64,000 nt of DNA, taken from the NCBI RefSeq assembly GCF_004193775.1, contig NC_041021.1, positions 22,164,632 to 22,228,631 on the forward strand. Reading direction: 5' to 3'. Source of the DNA: Glycine soja. Taxonomy: Eukaryota; Streptophyta; Magnoliopsida; Fabales; Fabaceae. The notes below the pieces were generated by a model. That model was given only the letters and a program-made list of their open reading frames with translations. It searched no databases and had not been told where the DNA came from. The position numbers and the translations under genes are program-made. The first letter of the stretch is position 1; the number at the start of each line of letters is the position of its first letter. This document shows, piece after piece, positions 24,896 to 36,367 of the stretch.

Positions 24896-25385
24896 GAGGC
24901 TAACATCGTCTCCTACACCTTTTGTCGTCCTAACCCGTGAAGTCAGTTGACATGCAGGGTTACCTTATGGTTACCCGCACCTTTCGTCAACCAGGGGCAA
25001 ACAAGCCCGTTGACGCACAATGACTAACATTGTCTCTTGCACCTTTTGTCGTCCTGACCCGTGAAGTCAGGTGACATGCAGGGTTACCTTATGGTTACCT
25101 GCACCTTTCGTCAACCAGGGGAAAACGAGCCCGTTGACGCACAACGACTAACATTGTCTCCTGCACCTTTTGTCGTCCTGACCCGTGAAGCCAGGTGACA
25201 CGTGGGATTACCTTATGGTTACCCGCACCTTTCGTCAACCAGGGGGCAAAAGAGCCCGTTGACGTGAAGAGACCGACATCGTCTTTAGCACCTTTTGTCA
25301 TCCAGGGACAGCAAGTCAGGTGGTAGGTTGAGATGCCTTATGGTCATCCGCGCCTTTCGTCAACCGAGGGGAACGAATTCGGCGG
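24896..25385 (+). repeat. 124-bp tandem array adjoining the 201-bp array
   Basis: The landmark TTTTGTCGTCC, or a variant of it, recurs at about 24924, 25048, 25172 and 25297, a period of 124-125 bp. Units share CTTATGGTTACC and CCTTTCGTCAACCAGGGG. The words GTCAATC/GTCAACC and CCCGTTGACACG/CCCGTTGACGC are common to both arrays, so the two repeat types are probably related. Confidence 0.88.
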
Positions 25386-25717
25386 TATCAGGATGATGTT
25401 GGTCGTTCGGTGCTGATCATTTTAAAAATTTTTGCAGGTTTTTACTCTCGTCGTTCAGAAACATTCAAGCCCAACGACGCACAGGATTCTTCTCTGCTTG
25501 GCAGAGAAGAACGAGTGCAATGGCAAAGGGAAGTGTCGTGGTTGTCCAACTTTTTCGTTTTCAAGACACTGAAGTTTGTTGATGCTTCTGATGCCTTTTC
25601 TTTTCTTTTTGAATGACACGTTCCGCTGGCGGGAATATTGACCGGCCGAATGATGTTCCGCTCGAATGAAATTAGTGTCTTATCTTTACTTCGCTTTTAT
25701 CTCCAATAAAAGACAAG

Positions 25718-25731
25718 TAAAGAGGGGCAAC
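25718..25731 (+). other. Polypurine tract of Ogre-like element
   Basis: AAAGAGGGGCAAC lies immediately before the 3' LTR start at 25732, where second-strand priming is expected. Confidence 0.75.
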
Positions 25732-27418
25732 TGTCATACCCATATTTCGTCCAGGGATGGTTGCGTAATCCGTAAAGTTTCATGACATTATGGAAAGAAA
25801 ACAAGTATCGTTATGTAATCCGTAAAGTTCCGTAACGTTACGAAAAAAGAATCAGCAAAGAAAAGGCAAGGGGTGTATTTAGTAAATAGGGGTGTGCAAA
25901 TAGCAACCAGGCCCACTTGGACCTTCCAGGGTGTTCCAATAGAAGACGGTGCCTTCTGGTGGAAGCAACCCAGCTTGCCTGTGCTAGCTGAGCTTGCCTG
26001 GGCGAGCTGGGCGGCAACCACCTCCCTCTTTTCCCCTATAAATAGGGGAAAGAGGGTAGAGCAAATTCGTTCAACCCTCCTAGTATCTGGGATTCACTTG
26101 AACCACCTCCCTCTTTTCCCCTATAAATAGGGGAAAGAGGGTAGAGCAAATTCGTTCAACCCTCCTGGTATCTGGGATTCACTTGAAATTAGTGAGAAAA
26201 ATTGTTTCCGTGAAGAAAATCAAAGCCAAGGCGCTTCCATAACGCTTCCGAGACGTTTCCGTGGGCGATTTCGTGAAGGTTTTCCATCGTTCTTCGTTGT
26301 TCTTTAGTCTTCAACCGGTAAGTTCCCGAAATCGAACCTTTCAATTCATTCTATGTGCCCTTAGTGGTCCCCACTTGTTTCGTGTGCTTTTATTTTTATT
26401 TCGTTTGCTTTCCGTACCCCCTTTTGACGTGCTTTAACCATTTATTTAAATCGTTTTTTCGCCTAATCAAAAATAAAATAAATTTCCACTGATCATTTAA
26501 GTTGTAATATCTTTTAATCTCTGTTAGAATAAAATCCGACCGATCTTTCACGTTGTAACCACGTTTAAAACCAAAAAGAGGCAAAATAATAATATAATAA
26601 TAAAAAAATATTTAAAATAAAATAATAATAAAAAAATCAATCGAACGTTTTTCTTTGGGATTTTTCTTAATCGAATTGACTAATAACCAAAGTGAAACTA
26701 AGGCTAAAATCAACTCACAAATCAAGCTTTGTCATTAAAAATCACCTAAAAACCATTTTAAGGTCCAACGCCTTGAAATGGTCCTCTTTGCTTTTATTGG
26801 TTAAACGTGGACTTTTAAAAAACCTAAAATCAAACACATAACTTTGTCACCTCTTTCAAAAAACCAAGAGATCATTAATGGTCCAATGCCTTAATTTTTT
26901 TTTCTCTCCTTTCAAAAGAATCAAAAGATCGTTTAATGGTCCAACACCTTAAATGACCTTTTATTCAGTCAAAATATATCTTGCAAAAAAGATAAAAACA
27001 ATTTAACCAACGCTTAGCTCTCATAGAACTACGTAGGTCTGATTTCCTTATCACAATTAAGGAATACGTAGGAGCAAGGGAAACACCCTTGTCGACCACA
27101 AAAAGGTAAAAAGATAAAAAAGGCATAAAAAAGACAAACATAAAAAAGGGGGAAATGAAACATTTTGAAATCATATTTGCACACTTGATTAAAGGCTGCC
27201 GTCCCTTGTGACGGATGCATGGGGTGCTAATACCTTCCCCGTGCGTAAAAACAACTCCCAAACCTTTCACACTTAAAGTTCGTAGACCACATCTTTTCCG
27301 ATTATTCCGACGTTTTCCTCGAATAAACGTTGGTGGCGACTCCGCGCATTTTCCTTTTCTTGGAAGACGCACCCGTGAGCCCTCGCATTGCCATCCCGCC
27401 GAAGGGTAGGTTGCGACA
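25732..27418 (+). repeat. 3' LTR of Ogre-like element
   Basis: 1687 bp, same termini as the 5' LTR. Two differences stand out. It lacks about 170 bp of the repeated AATCCGTAAAG region near the start. It also has an 85-bp exact-period tandem duplication (26016-26100 and 26101-26185) that doubles the CCCCTATAAATAGGGG TATA box. Confidence 0.92.
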
Positions 27419-27423
27419 GAGAG

Positions 27424-28645
27424 AAAAAAGTTCTAAATATATAGGCATCCAAGTGTTGTAGATTGTAGATAGACGTAGTACTTCTCCATTTATTGGTTGA
27501 AACTGTTGTGAGAGAAGTAATTTCTATTGATTATATGCTTATGATGAGGAGATTAAGGAGTGCGTTGCTGGAAGAAAGGGGTGAACTCTACACAATCACA
27601 CCAAGCCAAACCATTAAGATCACTAGTTGTGTTGGTTTAGGACCTCAAAGCTGTGTAGATTGAATAATTCCATTTGTGAATGAAAGGATAAACTACTGTG
27701 TCAAATTTTCATGAGAAAAGAATGGTGTCAAACTTGTTATTGGGTTCTGGAATAATTCCTTCCCAAAGTTATACCAAACAGAAGATACCTTTCTTTCATC
27801 ACTTTTCATGTGATTCTAACTTAGGAAATTATTTATTCTCTATGATAAATTTCCAATTTTATCTCAATCTCGTTCTTGTTTCAAAACTGTTACTTTCATT
27901 AGTTCTTCATAAAGTCTCAAAACCTCACCCACTCTCCAACCACACTCTCTTGTTTCTTTCATCAAATTTTCATAAATTCTCAAAATCTCACCAAAATCAG
28001 AGTTGAACAAGATAAAGGACCTGTTTTGGATGGTGAAAAAGAATGATGAATAACTAAACTCCATGAAGTGATATGAAGTGGTGAGTGAAGAATTTCTGAA
28101 GGAGTTGAGGGATCAAAAGCAATTGTTGGACAGAACACCAAAGGGGATTGAAAAGCTTACTATGCTTGAGGTAATCAATTATAACCATTAATATACCATA
28201 TATTCTGCTTCCAAATCTGCCTCTTATCAATTGAATTTTAGTTTTAATACATTTAGATCAGTTCTATTTACCACTACTATCTTTCTTGGAATCTCTTTGG
28301 TAACCTTTTCAATGGATAACCCTGCTTGACAGTTGACACTTTTTATTTTACCAGTTTCCCTTTGCCATCACATTGTTGTGGATAGTTTCCAAATGCAAAA
28401 TGATTACTTTAGTTGTGACCTAGAACATTTCTGTAACTTTAAATTGCTAGTGTATCCTGCCCTGTTTTGTATCTTACAGATGCATAATATGTTAATGTGT
28501 TTTTGTGTTTTAAGTCATATACTACGATGTAGCTTAGTTGTCATTGTAGCATGGTAGGTATAGCATGTTGCTTTTTCTTCTAATGTAAGCCTGTAAATTT
28601 ACATGAAATAGTAAACTCTAATAAGTATAAATTACTTTGTATTAG
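27424..28645 (+). other. CACTA internal sequence, possibly captured intron/exon pieces
   Basis: No recognised protein. Two short frames have exon-like character: 27500-27660 (MRRLRSALLEERGELYTITP) and 28081-28162 (EFLKELRDQKQLLDRTPKGI, followed by GAGGTAATC that could be a donor). I could not name either. The last 80 bp reads as a plant intron ending TTGTATTAG at 28645. Confidence 0.35.
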
Positions 28646-28720
28646 GTTTCGGGGGTACGCTCAATTGCTTTTCATCCTGATGGACAGATCCTATTTGCTG
28701 GACTTGAGGATAGTTTGAAG
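28646..28720 (+). pseudogene. Captured katanin p80 exon (WD40 blade)
   Basis: The exon reads VSGVRSIAFHPDGQILFAGL then EDSLK, with an AG acceptor at 28644-28645 and a GT donor at 28721. It corresponds to the end of the WD40 propeller of the plant katanin p80 subunit (family pattern TGVRSIAFHPDGRTL). It lies downstream, on the same strand, of the exon at 7199-7316; the 19.9-kb Ogre element sits in between. Confidence 0.85.
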
Positions 28721-28972
28721 GTACAAATTGTTTGTTTCAATAATTAGATATGATGAACAACTTAAACAGGATAAAGATATTATCTTAATTGCTAGTTTTA
28801 AATTCAAAGCCACCATTTATGTGGTCCTCCTACATGTCAACAATGAATGTCATGACTACATGGCTTCCATATTAGTCTGTGAACAACAATAACTAATTTT
28901 GAGATGTTTTTCCTGTAAATATGTTCTTTGTTAGCTAGCTTATCATTCTGATTGTTATTTTTAATGCATCAG

Positions 28973-29150
28973 CTTATAGAGCCATATAATGGTGGCTTGG
29001 AAACTGAGAAAAAGGAAAGCACAAAACAGAAACTTAGTCTCCAGGGAAGACAAATGGAGAAAGTAGAAGCTGGTGTGGGACCGCCTTTTGGGTTGTGCAG
29101 TATGTCTGTTGACAATGAGTCAAAAGAGATAAAGAATATATATATAGACT
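28973..29150 (+). pseudogene. Captured katanin p80 exon (post-WD40 linker)
   Basis: The exon reads LIEPYNGGLETEKKESTKQK, then KLSLQGRQMEKVEAGVGPPF, and ends SKEIKNIYIDC. It has an AG acceptor at 28971-28972 and a GTAAG donor at 29151. This is the segment after the propeller in plant katanin p80. The exon expected between this one and 28646-28720 (the block ending VGVWVADIS) is not found in the 250 bp between them, so the captured copy has lost internal sequence. Confidence 0.82.
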
Positions 29151-30549
29151 GTAAGCTACGGACCTTTTTGTCTACTATTGATATTAGACACGGCTTTATT
29201 AAAATTCTGAACAAATTCAGCTTTCAAAATAAAAAAAACCTTCTCAATTTATGGTTTTGGGTACAAAAAGTACTGTGATAACATTTTAAGAAGCGTTGTT
29301 GCCATAGTAAGTGTAGCATCTAGTTGGAAAATATTTGGTTGGCTTCAGATAACTTTTGATAATCCTTACAGCAGTGTGGAATTAGTTTTCTCTATTTAAA
29401 TTTTTAATATATTATTCTATTAGGCTATTAGCATTAGGGGTATCTGGTAAGCAATAACTTGTTCCTGATAACGAAATTCACTTCTATTTCATTCTCTTGT
29501 TGATCTAAGGTGGGGGGCACAATTGCTTTAAAGACAGTGATAAATCTAGGTGGGGGGCCGAGTTAATCTTTTTATTATTTTCAAATTATTTATTAAATTA
29601 AAGTCAAATATCTTGAAAGGGACTTAATCTTTTTCTGTTTCAAATTTAATTTTTTTAATTTGTCAAACATATTTTTTATTTTTAAATTTGTTTCTCTTTA
29701 AATATAATTTTTTTTAAAAAAAACTTTACCTGCATTAATTATGTTAACATCTCTTATAATTATAAGCATTATATATATATACTTCTTAAATCTATTCTCA
29801 CAAAAAAAAAAAAGTTATAACTCGTGTTTTAGTTATTTGTTTTTTAAAATTTACCTAAATTAAATTTTGAATGATTGTCTTCATCTATAATTATTTTTAC
29901 TTGCATCTTTTACTTTGAGAATTGCATCCTGTAGCTTATTTTGAGATGCATTTAATTTGTGTTAAATTATTGAAGGTACTGCATCTTTGAGTCTATTTTA
30001 AGCAATTTCAATTAGCTTGCTCCGACCAAAAACTAAAAACCAAAGTTTGGATAAGAATGTAATTTATGTTTACACATTTAATCTATGGAAAATCAAAGAA
30101 CAATATGTCAATAAGATTTGTGTTGAGTAACCTGATTGCAAAAGCAGTGTGGACAGCAAGGTCAATGTCTGGAGCTAACAAAAAGATGATTGAGGCACTA
30201 GCTGCTAGGAAGAAGGAAGAGTATCTGAAGAAGGAGGAGTACCTGCAACAATTTAAGATGAATTGTCATAAGTTCCATTTTCAAAGCTTTCATCCAATAT
30301 ATGCATGTTTTCAATAATGCAATTAGTAAACCAATCACACAAACCAATCATATAATAGCCAGTCACATATGATTGGTTTGTGTACATTCTATTTAGTTTT
30401 AATGTTTTATTCTAAATAGAAATGTAGTATTGATTTGCTCCATTTTATGGACTGATATTAAATGTCCATTAAATATTAATGAATTTGAATTATGTGTATG
30501 AATTATGTAAATGAATCTAGCAAAATCAAATATACAAATAGAAAATTAC
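29151..30549. other. CACTA internal AT-rich sequence with a possible exon fragment
   Basis: Mostly non-coding. GGTGGGGGGC occurs twice 40 bp apart (about 29510 and 29550). A frame at 30066-30317 contains AKAVWTARSMSGANKKMIEA followed by a Lys/Glu-rich helix (KKEEYLKKEEYLQQF). It could be another host-gene fragment but I do not recognise it. Confidence 0.35.
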
Positions 30550-31522
30550 TGATGCAATCCTACCCCCCAAGGGCATTGGATAGAAGACTCCAAGAAGATT
30601 AGGCCAAAGATGCAAGAGAAGGCCCTAGGGTTCTCATGAGCCTTAGGGCAGATTTCGGGCCCATGGGCTAAGTATGAGCCCGCTTATCTTTGTACATATT
30701 AGATTAAGGTTTCATTAATTTTGGGTCTTGTATTTAGAGCTCCATAATGTAGGTAGGGTACCCTAGAAATATAGGATTTTTCAGCCCTTGTATTTTAGGG
30801 CACCTAGACTAGTTTTTGTATTAGGGGTAGTTTTGTAATTTCACATGCACTAAGTGAATATTTGATGTGTGTGGTTGGAAATAAATTTAATTGAATTGGT
30901 AGAAGCCCAATCCAATTAAATTTTAGAGGGGGAGGTGAGCATTTGCTTACTACACCCCATTGCCACATCATATAGTTACACTTTGTGCTTGTCCTTCATG
31001 CTTTACATGACTCATGACACCTAAGCACACGTAGTGGAAAATCTTGGAATTGATCTTGGATTAGTGGGCTGAACCATAACCAAAATTCACTAATCATAAT
31101 TAATGAAATTTTGGCTCCAAAGTTTGGCTCCACAAATTCAATTTCAAATTCAAGTAAAATTTGAATTGAAATTCAAATTTCCCTCCAATTTTTTGAGACA
31201 CTTAGGCTATAAATAGAGGTCATGTGTGTGCATTTTTTTAACTTTGATCATTTGAAAATTAAACTTCAGATTTCAGTGCTCTTTTAGAGCACAAAATTTC
31301 GTGTTCTTCTCTTCCTCTCCCTTCATTCATCTCCTTCTTCCTTCAAGCTCTTATCCAAGGCCTCCTATGGTGGTGAGCTTCTTCTAGACTCATCTTCTCC
31401 TTGAAGTGGCGTCTCCTCTCTCTCTTCCTTCTCCATTTCGTTGCCATTCATCTTCCAAGAAGCAAAGGAATCCATTGATGAATAAGATCCTAGGCCTAGA
31501 AGCTCCAACAGAGCTTACACCA
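30550..31522 (+). mobile_element. Solo LTR (gypsy family of 48532-54033)
   Basis: 973 bp starting TGATGCAATCC and ending ACACCA, flanked by ATTAC on both sides (30545-30549, 31523-31527). The TATA region GGCTATAAATAGAGG lies near 31207. It is closely similar to 34354-35314 and, in reverse, to the two LTRs of the element at 48532-54033. No internal element sequence is attached, so it is a solo LTR left by LTR-LTR recombination. It inserted six bases past the transposase stop codon. Confidence 0.9.
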
Positions 31523-31528
31523 ATTACA

Positions 31529-34500
31529 TTAGACGATGTTAATCAATTCTCCTTCATCATGATCATTACAATTAGCATGAACGTCATCAGCTTCTTCTTC
31601 TCCGACAACGTTAAGAGTGATTTGTGCGGTCAAAGGACTAACATAGGTGTCCATGCATGAATCATCATCTTTTACATTATCACCAATTGTTTTGCCATGG
31701 AGAACCACACACCACCTTTCATCACAAGGGTCTTGCACGTAAAATACTTGTCTAGCTTGTTCTGCCATGATGAAAGGGTTGTTGTGGTAACCAAGTTTCT
31801 TTAGGTCTACCAATGTAAATCCTATATCATCGGTGTGCGCACCGGTGTTGCTATCAACCCATTTACATTTGAAAACACATACAGTAAATTTCACATAGTT
31901 AAGCTCCCAAATTTCATCAATGAACCCAAAGTAAAGGATGGAAGCTACACAGGGATTGGTGTCATTCACACTTGCGAAGTGTTGAGATTCAGCCCTTAGG
32001 GTGACCCCGCTGTTCTGCATTGTACTTTTCTCATCTTGTGCTTTTGTGTAAAATGAATACTTGTTTATGTCGTATCCTTGCCAAGTTATAACATTTCTTT
32101 TAGGCCTATCTGCTAGCTTTCTTAATGTTTCTGAAGCATTCTCACATGCAAAGATTGTATCTTTAAACCAATCACAGAAAGTCTTGTTATGCTTTTTCAA
32201 CACCCAATTCTTTGACATTTTTGGATTATTATGTTTGACTAAAGCTTCATGCTTAAGTATGTATGGCAAAACTTCATTACTGTTGTTCAAGACATACAAG
32301 TGAGCTTGTAAAAAATCTTCTACACTTGGAGTGATCACATGCAGTCCTCTTGAACCCTTACCACCCACTCTGTCATCATGTCGAGACTCAGGAAGGCCAA
32401 CAAGTTTAGCCTTCTCAATGTATTATGAACAAAATTCAATGGCTTCTTCTGCAATGTACCTCTCAACAATAGATGCTTCTGGACGATATAGATTCTTTGT
32501 ATACCCTTTTAAGATCTTCATGTATCGCTCAACCGGGTACATCCACCGTAGATAAACAGGACCACAACATTTGATTTCTCTGACCAGATGCACAATCAAG
32601 TGAATCATGATGTCAAAGAAAGCAGGGGGAAAATACATCTCCAACTGACACAGTATAATTGCGGCCTCATTTTCCAACTCATCAAACATGACAGGATCAA
32701 TGACTTTGCTACATATAGCATGGAAGAAAAACCACATACGAGTTATGGCTAACCTGACTTTGTTTGGCAAGATGTCTCGTATAGCAACGGCTAACAATTG
32801 TTGCATGAGCACATGACAATCGTGAGACTTTAACCTTACAATCTTAAGCTCCTTCAACTGCACAAGGCTCTTAATATTTGAAGGGTATCCTTGTGGAACC
32901 TTCACCCGATGAAGACACCGACAAAAACTTATCTTCTCCTTTTTGGACAAAGTATGGCAAGCTGGGGGCAAGTAAATTTTCTTCCCATCAGACCTTGGAT
33001 GCAACTGTGATCGTATCCCCATATCAGCTAGATCTTGACGGGTATTCAAGTCATCCTTCGTCTTGCCTTGAATGTTAAGAAGCGTCCCAATCACACTATC
33101 ACAAACATTTTTCTCCATATGCATAACATCAATACAATGTCTAATGTCTAGATCAGACCAGTACTGAAGATCAAAGAAAATGGACCTCTTCTTCCATATG
33201 AAACTCTTACTTTTATCCTTCTTTTGGGTATTTCTAAATACATTATTCAGGTGTTGAACCCGCTGATATACCTGCTCACCAGTCAATGGTATCGGTGCAA
33301 TATCATGCTCTTGACTTCCATTAAAAGCTTTTTTCAATCGTCTGTAAGGATGATTGGGTGTTAGAAAACGGCGATGCCTACTGTAGACTATTTTTCTTCC
33401 ATGTTTTAGTTGTATGTAGCTTGTGTTTTCTTCACAGATGGGGCATGCATGATGACCCTTAACACTGTAACCGCTGAGATTCCCATATGCTGGAAAGTCA
33501 TTAATGGTACAAAAAAGCATTGCACGCATTTCAAACGTCTCCTTGTGAAACGCATCAAACACTACAACCCCCTGGTCCCACAACTTTCTCAAGTCTTCAA
33601 CCAACAGACTTAGATAAACATCAATGTCATTTCCTTGCTGTCTTGGGCCTGATATCATCAAAGACAACATCATGTATTTTCGCTTCATGCACTACCAAGG
33701 AGGCAAATTGAAAATTACTAGCAGAACTGGCCATGAACTGTGTTGAGTGCTTAAGGTGCCCTATGGATTCATTCCATCACTGGCTAGTCTAAGTCTAAGA
33801 TTTCATGGCTCTTTCCCGAAATTCGGATACAAACCATCAATCTTCTTCAATCTTCTTCCACTGCGAGCAATCAGCCGGATGAGGGACCATTCCATCATAA
33901 ATCCTTCCAATTGCATGCCATGTAAGGTCTTTTGCATCATCCTCGTTAGCAAAAAGACGCTTAAACCTTGGAATGATTGAAAGATACCACAAAACCTTCG
34001 CTGGAGGGCCCTTCTTTGAGTTTTCATCATAACTGATTTCCCCTTCATCCTTCACTTTGTACCGTGAAGTCCCACAAATAGGGCATTTGGACATTTCTTG
34101 GAATTCATGCCTGTACAGTATGCAATCATTGGGGTAAGCATGAATCTTCTGATACTCCATACCCATTGGACACAATATCTTTTTCGCCTTATAGTAAGTT
34201 TTAGGCAACGTGTTGTCCTCTGGAAGCAGATTGTGCACTACCTCAAGCAGTGAGGTGAAACTTTTGTCACTCCACCCATACCTGGCCTTCACATAACTAG
34301 ACTTAACACCGCAGGCAACAAGGTTAAGGAATTCTTTCACCACGTATACAAAGTGATGCAATCCTACCCCGCAAGGGCATTGGATAAAAAACTCCAAGTA
34401 GATTGGGCCAGAGATGCAAGAGAAGGCCCTAGGGTTCTTATGAGCCTTAGGGTAGATTTCTGGCCCATGGGCTAAGTACGAGCCCACTTATCTTTATAAA

Positions 34501-35701
34501 TATTAGATTAAGGTTTCATTATTTTTGGGCCTTGTATTTAGGGCTCCATAATGTAGGCAGGGTACCCTAGAAATATAGGATTTTTCAGCCCTTGTATTTT
34601 AGGGCACCTAACTAGTTTTTGTATTAGGGGTAGTTTTGTAATTTCACATGCATTAAGTGGATATTTGATGTGTGTGGTTGGAAATAAATTTAATTGAATT
34701 GGTAGAAGCCCAATCCAATTAAATTTTAGAGGGGGAGGTGAGCATTTGCTTACTACACCCCATTGCCACATCATATAGTCACACTTTGTGCATGTCCTTC
34801 ATGCTTTTCATGCCTCATGACACCTAAGCACACTTAGTGGAGAATCTTGGAATTGATCTTGGATTAGTGGGCTGAATCATAACTAAAATTCACTAATCAT
34901 AATTAATGAAATTTTGGCTCCAAAGTTTGGCTCCACAAATTCAATTTCAAATTCAAGTGAAATTTGAATTTCCCTCCAATTTTGTGTGACACTTAGGCTA
35001 TAAATAGAGGTCATGTGTGTGCATTTTTTTGAACTTTGATCATTTGAATATTAAACTTCAGATTTAAAAGCTCATTTGGAGCACAAAATTTCGTGCTCTT
35101 CTCTCCCTCTCCCTTCATTCATCTCCTTCTTCCTCCAAGCTCTTATCCATGGCCTCCTATGGTGGTGAGCTTCTTCTAGACTCATCTTCTCCTTGAAGTG
35201 GCGTCTCCTCTCTCTCTTCCTTCTCCATTACGCTGCCATTCATCTTCCAAGGAGCAAAGGAATCCATTGATGAAGAAGATCCTAGGCCTAGAAGCTCCAA
35301 TGGAGCTTGCATCACAAAGGCTTCTTTGAATCACTCTGCAATCCTTCATACACAGGGGCATGTGCTTGCTAGAAAGACTCTTGTCCAAGGTCATGAATCA
35401 TGTCCTCCAAGCGATCTCCCATTTCTACATCAAACGGTTCACATTGGGACCCACTCTGCATGTCTGTCACTTCACCATGCCATATCCACGTCGTGTAATT
35501 CTTCTTAATCCCATCACACAATAGATGGTCTCGTATGTCGTCCAATAGTTGTCGTCTTCCATTCAAACAATTGATGCAAGGACAATAATATTTTCCTTCT
35601 TCATTCGATCGACCTCTTTCTGAAGCAAATAGCAAGAATTGCTCGACGCCATCATCATATTTGGGGCTCATGCGACTTTCATTCATCCAACTTCGATCCA
35701 T
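31529..35701 (-). pseudogene. TNP2-type CACTA transposase, broken
   Basis: The N-terminus at 35701 (MDRSWMNESRMSPKYDDGVE) has the transposase-associated zinc-finger-like domain (YYCPCINC, then DHLLCDGI). A TAG follows QESF near 35370, then a 961-bp solo LTR splits the gene. It resumes at 34348 with the transposase-21 region (YGWSDKSFTSLLEVVHNLLP, LCPMGMEYQKIHAYPNDCIL-like, MSKCPICGTSRYK). A 10-bp tandem duplication at 33838-33857 shifts the frame, and Arg and Leu codons are stops at about 33690-33810. The long part 33688-32426 includes AMLFCTINDFPAYGNLSGYS, HHACPICEEN and RHCIDVMHMEKNV, then a DUF4218-like end (MYFPPAFFDIMIHLIVHLVR). After a TAA at 32423-32425 a DUF4216-like C-terminus follows (FGFIDEIWELNYV). 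It ends at 31529. This enzyme would bind and cut element ends; the copy is dead. Confidence 0.92.
34354..35314 (+). mobile_element. Solo LTR inside the transposase gene
   Basis: 961 bp from TGATGCAATCC to TTGCATCA, flanked by CAAAG (34349-34353, 35315-35319). It contains GGCTATAAATAGAGG near 34997. It is the same family and orientation as the solo LTR at 30550. It interrupts the transposase between the associated domain and the catalytic region. The first 45 residues of a frame starting at 34487 on the minus strand are LTR sequence, not transposase. Confidence 0.92.
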
Positions 35702-36284
35702 CTAAGCAATTCCATGCATGAAAATCTCACTTTTATTTATAGGTGTGGCCCTATCCCATTTAGGAAGACTGTCTTTTATGTTAGCTTCAAACGTCAAGGT
35801 TAGCATTATTTTGAAAAATTTGACAAAATTTTGACAGCATTTCGCATTGGTCTCCAAGTACACGACATGCCATCGGTGAAATGAATTTCCCAATAATTAA
35901 GTATGCACCTAGAGAACAAATTGAAATGCATTGAACTGAAATTTCATCAAATTAATCAAAATAATAATAACCTTAACAAATGAATCTAACATAAAAATAT
36001 CACTCTCCCCAAACTGTCCAAATGGAAAATTCAAGACTAAATACAATGACTAATGCAAACTCTCCGCAAGAATCATTGCATTCAGTCTCAAATGGGAATC
36101 TAAGGTTCACTCAACATGAACAACAGTTGTGTATATAGAAAATAACATTGATGACGTACAAGAACATACAAAATCTAAATTTCGATTACAGACAAATATT
36201 GACATCAACAGTTGTTTCTATAGCATATCACATTCATGACATACAAGAAAGCTAAGGGAGGTTGACTAGGTCGGAAGTGAGGTT
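35702..36284 (-). other. Upstream region of the CACTA transposase gene
   Basis: AT-rich non-coding sequence before the transposase start on the minus strand. No clear promoter element was picked out. Confidence 0.4.
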
Positions 36285-36310
36285 GACTAAGTGTGTGTGT
36301 GTGTGTATGT

Positions 36311-36367
<57 letters not shown>

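Larger units (their letters stand above)
7523..27418 (+). mobile_element. Ogre-like (Ty3/gypsy, Tat lineage) LTR retrotransposon, full span
   Basis: Two LTRs start TGTCATACC and end GCGACA (7523-9296 and 25732-27418), and the element is flanked by GAGAG on both sides (7518-7522 and 27419-27423). A primer binding site follows the 5' LTR and a purine-rich tract precedes the 3' LTR. The internal order is ORF1, gag, truncated protease with a G-patch, spacer/intron, reverse transcriptase, RNase H, second RNase H, integrase, then a further 3' ORF and two tandem arrays. Very large size, an extra ORF1 upstream of gag and a second archaeal-type RNase H identify the Ogre group of legumes. Every coding module has stops or frameshifts, and the protease core is deleted, so the copy is dead. 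It sits inside the CACTA element and splits the captured katanin fragment. Confidence 0.93.

Noticed and set aside
23200..25385. Possible CRISPR-like array
   Set aside because: The repeats are direct 201-bp and 124-bp units without spacers, located in a plant retrotransposon 3' UTR.
34354..34487. Transposase N-terminus starting MGSYLAHGPEIYPKAH
   Set aside because: These residues are encoded by the inserted solo LTR; true transposase sequence begins after its edge. The same peptide arises from the LTR at 49371.
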